Shown here piece after piece: positions 3,990 through 5,368 of a stretch of 5,368 bases of DNA (its first letter is position 1; every line of letters begins with the position of its first letter). Below the pieces are notes generated by a model. That model was given only the letters and a program-made list of their open reading frames with translations, did no database searches and was not told the DNA's origin. The position numbers were made by a program, and so were the translations under genes. Source of the stretch: JBGPJM01 sp041485385 (GTDB lineage: Bacteria > Planctomycetota > Phycisphaerae > Phycisphaerales > UBA1924); NCBI GenBank assembly GCA_041485385.1, contig JBGPJM010000278.1:1-5368 (forward strand), read 5' to 3'.

Positions 3990-5368
3990 TTACGGGCAAC
4001 CGGCGAAGAAGCAGGTGAGGAAGTCGAAGAAGTCCTGGCTGTTGGTCACGCCGTTGTTGTTGAAATCGGCGTTGCCGGCGAAGAACGCGGCGAGGAAGTC
4101 GAAGAAGTCCTGGCTGTTGAGCGTGCCGTTGTGGTTCCAGTCGCAGGGGCAGGTGGTGCAGGTGAGCGTGAGGGTGCCGGCGCCGGTGGCGCCGTTGAAG
4201 CCGCCGACGCGGATGGTGTAGTTGTGGCTGCTGACGACCGGGATGGTGAGGCGGGATTGCAGGCCGCTGGTGCCGCAGGCGTCGTCGTTGCAGGCCAGGA
4301 TCGTTGCGTCGCCGATGGCGGCGCAGGTGCTGGCGTCGTAGACGGCGATCTTGGAGTCGTACGCGGTGCCGGAGCACGTGTCGACGGTCAGGGTGCCGTT
4401 GCAGTTGGAGGGGTAGTTGTACCAGACGTCGTTGGTGACCTGGTTGCTGCCAGCGTTCAGGCACGTCGCGTGGGCCGGGCCGTCGGTGGTGGCGCCGATG
4501 GTGGTGAAGGGCGTCGGGCCCAGGGCGATGCCGGCGCGGTTCTGGCAGTCGTTGTTGGCGGGGGGCGGGGGCGGACAGGCGGGGCCGGCGAGGGTGAGCG
4601 TGCCCGAGCCGGTCGCGCCCAGGTAGCCGCCGACGCGGATGCGGTAGGTCGTGCCCGCCGTCGCGGTCCAGGTGGCGCTGGAGGAGAGGCCGCCGGCGCC
4701 GCAGGCATCGTCGTTGCAGACGACCTGGGTCAGCGCGGTGCAGGCGCCGGTGTAGACGAGGATGACGGAGTCGTAGTTCCCGCCGGTGCAGGTGTCGACG
4801 GTGTGGGCTCCGGCCACGCAGGTGGTATAGGTGTACCAGACGTCGGCGCCGATCTGGTTACCGGTGCCGCAGGTCGTGGGAAGGGGGCCGTCGTTGCCGG
4901 CGCCGGCGTTGGAGAAGGGGGTGGCTCCGTAGGAGCTGATCGAAGCGGCGTTGGCGCAGGTGTCGTTGGACGGGCCGCAGACGGGCGGGGTGACGGTGAG
5001 GGTGCCGGTGCCAGAGGCGGGCCCGCCGCCGCCGTTGTAGCCGCCGATGCGGAAGAGGTAGGCGGCGCCGCTGGAGGCGGTGAAGGTCGTGCGGGACCGG
5101 AGGCCGCCGGTGCCGCAGGCGTCGTCGTTGCAGGCGATGGCGGTGTTGGGGGCCGTGGGGCAAGCGGTGTAGACGGCGAGCTTGGTATCGAAGGTGGCGG
5201 CGCACACATCCACGGTGGCGGCGCCCGAACAGGGAGACGTCCAGCGGTACCAGACGTCCTTGCCGACCTGGTTGTCGCCCGCGGCGTTGCAGAGCGTCTC
5301 GGTCGGCCCGTCGGTGGTCGCCTGGGTGGTGTCGAAGGGCGCGGTGTTGCCGCTCATGACGATCGCGG
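3990..5368 (-). CDS. Partial secreted Cys-rich repeat protein with dockerin-like C-terminus
   Basis: The window holds the last 458 complete codons of a longer gene; its start lies beyond the right edge. The first Met (5357) sits inside a repeat unit and the frame stays open upstream (A-I-V before it), so it is probably not the true start. Counting from that Met, there are three related units: one up to about 124 (its N-terminus cut off), one at 131-257 and one at 269-399. Each contains D-V-W-Y, a Cys-bearing strand (TVDTC or similar), the core CNDDACG and an ending like IRVGGYNGATGSGTLTL, which suggests disulfide-stabilised beta-sandwich domains. Residues 404-455 are two EF-hand-like loops (D406/N408/N410/D417 and D431/N433/N435/D442), each followed by a DFFDFL helix, ending in FFAGCP. 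This resembles the GC-type dockerin of Phycisphaerae exported proteins and suggests calcium binding and surface display or assembly. It is followed by a strong terminator. The ligand is unknown and no enzyme motif is seen. Confidence 0.88.
   Translation of the reverse strand, partial: AIVMSGNTAPFDTTQATTDGPTETLCNAAGDNQVGKDVWYRWTSPCSGAATVDVCAATFDTKLAVYTACPTAPNTAIACNDDACGTGGLRSRTTFTASSGAAYLFRIGGYNGGGGPASGTGTLTVTPPVCGPSNDTCANAASISSYGATPFSNAGAGNDGPLPTTCGTGNQIGADVWYTYTTCVAGAHTVDTCTGGNYDSVILVYTGACTALTQVVCNDDACGAGGLSSSATWTATAGTTYRIRVGGYLGATGSGTLTLAGPACPPPPPANNDCQNRAGIALGPTPFTTIGATTDGPAHATCLNAGSNQVTNDVWYNYPSNCNGTLTVDTCSGTAYDSKIAVYDASTCAAIGDATILACNDDACGTSGLQSRLTIPVVSSHNYTIRVGGFNGATGAGTLTLTCTTCPCDWNHNGTLNSQDFFDFLAAFFAGNADFNNNGVTNSQDFFDFLTCFFAGCP
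3993..4148 (-). other. Dockerin-like double EF-hand domain
   Basis: Two 25-residue halves share the pattern D-x-N-x-N-G-x-x-N-S-Q-D-F-F-D-F-L, with acidic or amide residues at loop positions 1, 3, 5, 9 and 12, as in dockerin calcium loops. The protein ends with G-C-P directly after the second helix. In cellulosomes, dockerins bind cohesins; here the partner is unknown, and in planctomycetes such tails are thought to act in anchoring. Confidence 0.75.
4017..4119. repeat. 28-bp exact direct repeat inside the dockerin-like domain
   Basis: The same 28 bases occur at 4017-4044 and 4092-4119, 75 bp (25 codons) apart. They encode the shared N-S-Q-D-F-F-D-F-L segment of the two EF-hand-like halves. 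Identity extends to synonymous positions, so the halves arose by recent duplication or are kept alike by gene conversion. Confidence 0.85.
4161..4553 (-). repeat. Cys-rich protein repeat unit 3
   Basis: This encodes residues 269-399 of the partial protein, from NDCQNRAGIALG to GTLTL. Landmarks are TTDGPAHATC, DVWYNY, TVDTC, ACNDDACG and IRVGGFNGATG. It is the most complete unit and joins directly to the dockerin-like tail. Confidence 0.8.
4587..4967 (-). repeat. Cys-rich protein repeat unit 2
   Basis: This encodes residues 131-257, from NDTCANAASI to GTLTL. Landmarks are DVWYTY, TVDTC, VCNDDACG and IRVGGYLGATG. A proline run (CPPPPP) links it to unit 3. Confidence 0.8.
4986..5368 (-). repeat. 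Cys-rich protein repeat unit 1, cut by the window edge
   Basis: This encodes the frame up to residue 124. Landmarks are ATTDGP, DVWYRW, TVDVC, ACNDDACG and RIGGYNGGGG. By comparison with the other units, about ten or more residues of its start (an N-D-x-C-A-N-A type opening) lie outside the window. Confidence 0.75.

Noticed and set aside
3489..4018. Small + strand open frames over the tmRNA region
   Set aside because: The sequence is fully explained by tmRNA structure on the - strand, and the peptides resemble nothing.
5355..5357. ATG at 5357 as the start of the repeat protein
   Set aside because: It falls inside a repeat unit, has no signal peptide after it, and the frame is open to the window edge, so the gene is treated as partial.

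Overview
High-GC bacterial DNA that most resembles a planctomycete of the Phycisphaerae type. The lineage call is an inference. It rests on GC-rich codon use with GTG starts, Cys-rich secreted repeats carrying an 'ACNDDACG' core, and a C-terminal pair of EF-hand-like repeats ending in 'FFAGCP', a tail I associate with the 'GC-type dockerin' of that group. No insertion sequence, CRISPR array, integrase or phage gene is visible.

Layout from left to right. (1) A short lipoprotein gene on the + strand (44-397). (2) A 250-bp gap holding a small tandem repeat and two hairpins. (3) A + strand gene for a secreted protein with two PepSY-like repeats (648-1238). (4) After 131 bp, an OmpR/PhoB-type response regulator (1370-2047) that overlaps a membrane sensor kinase (2044-3492) by 4 bp. 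(5) A complete one-piece tmRNA gene (ssrA) on the - strand (3494-3842), one base beyond the kinase stop codon and convergent with it, with a likely -10 box and a 17-bp tandem repeat upstream. (6) A rho-independent terminator (3934-3959) serving the last gene. (7) A large secreted Cys-rich repeat protein on the - strand, ending at 3990 and running off the right edge, so its N-terminus is missing.

The regulator and kinase form a translationally coupled two-component pair. The upstream PepSY-like protein is exported and could act with the kinase's periplasmic domain, a recurring arrangement for PepSY-like proteins, but this is context only. The tmRNA rescues stalled ribosomes and adds the tag ANSNYALAA. 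The repeat protein is probably displayed or assembled at the cell surface through its dockerin-like tail.

Most of the window is ordinary and I do not see a clear new system. The points most worth checking are the secreted PepSY-like protein beside the kinase, the near-zero spacing between the kinase and ssrA with no visible terminator, and the dockerin-like surface tail.
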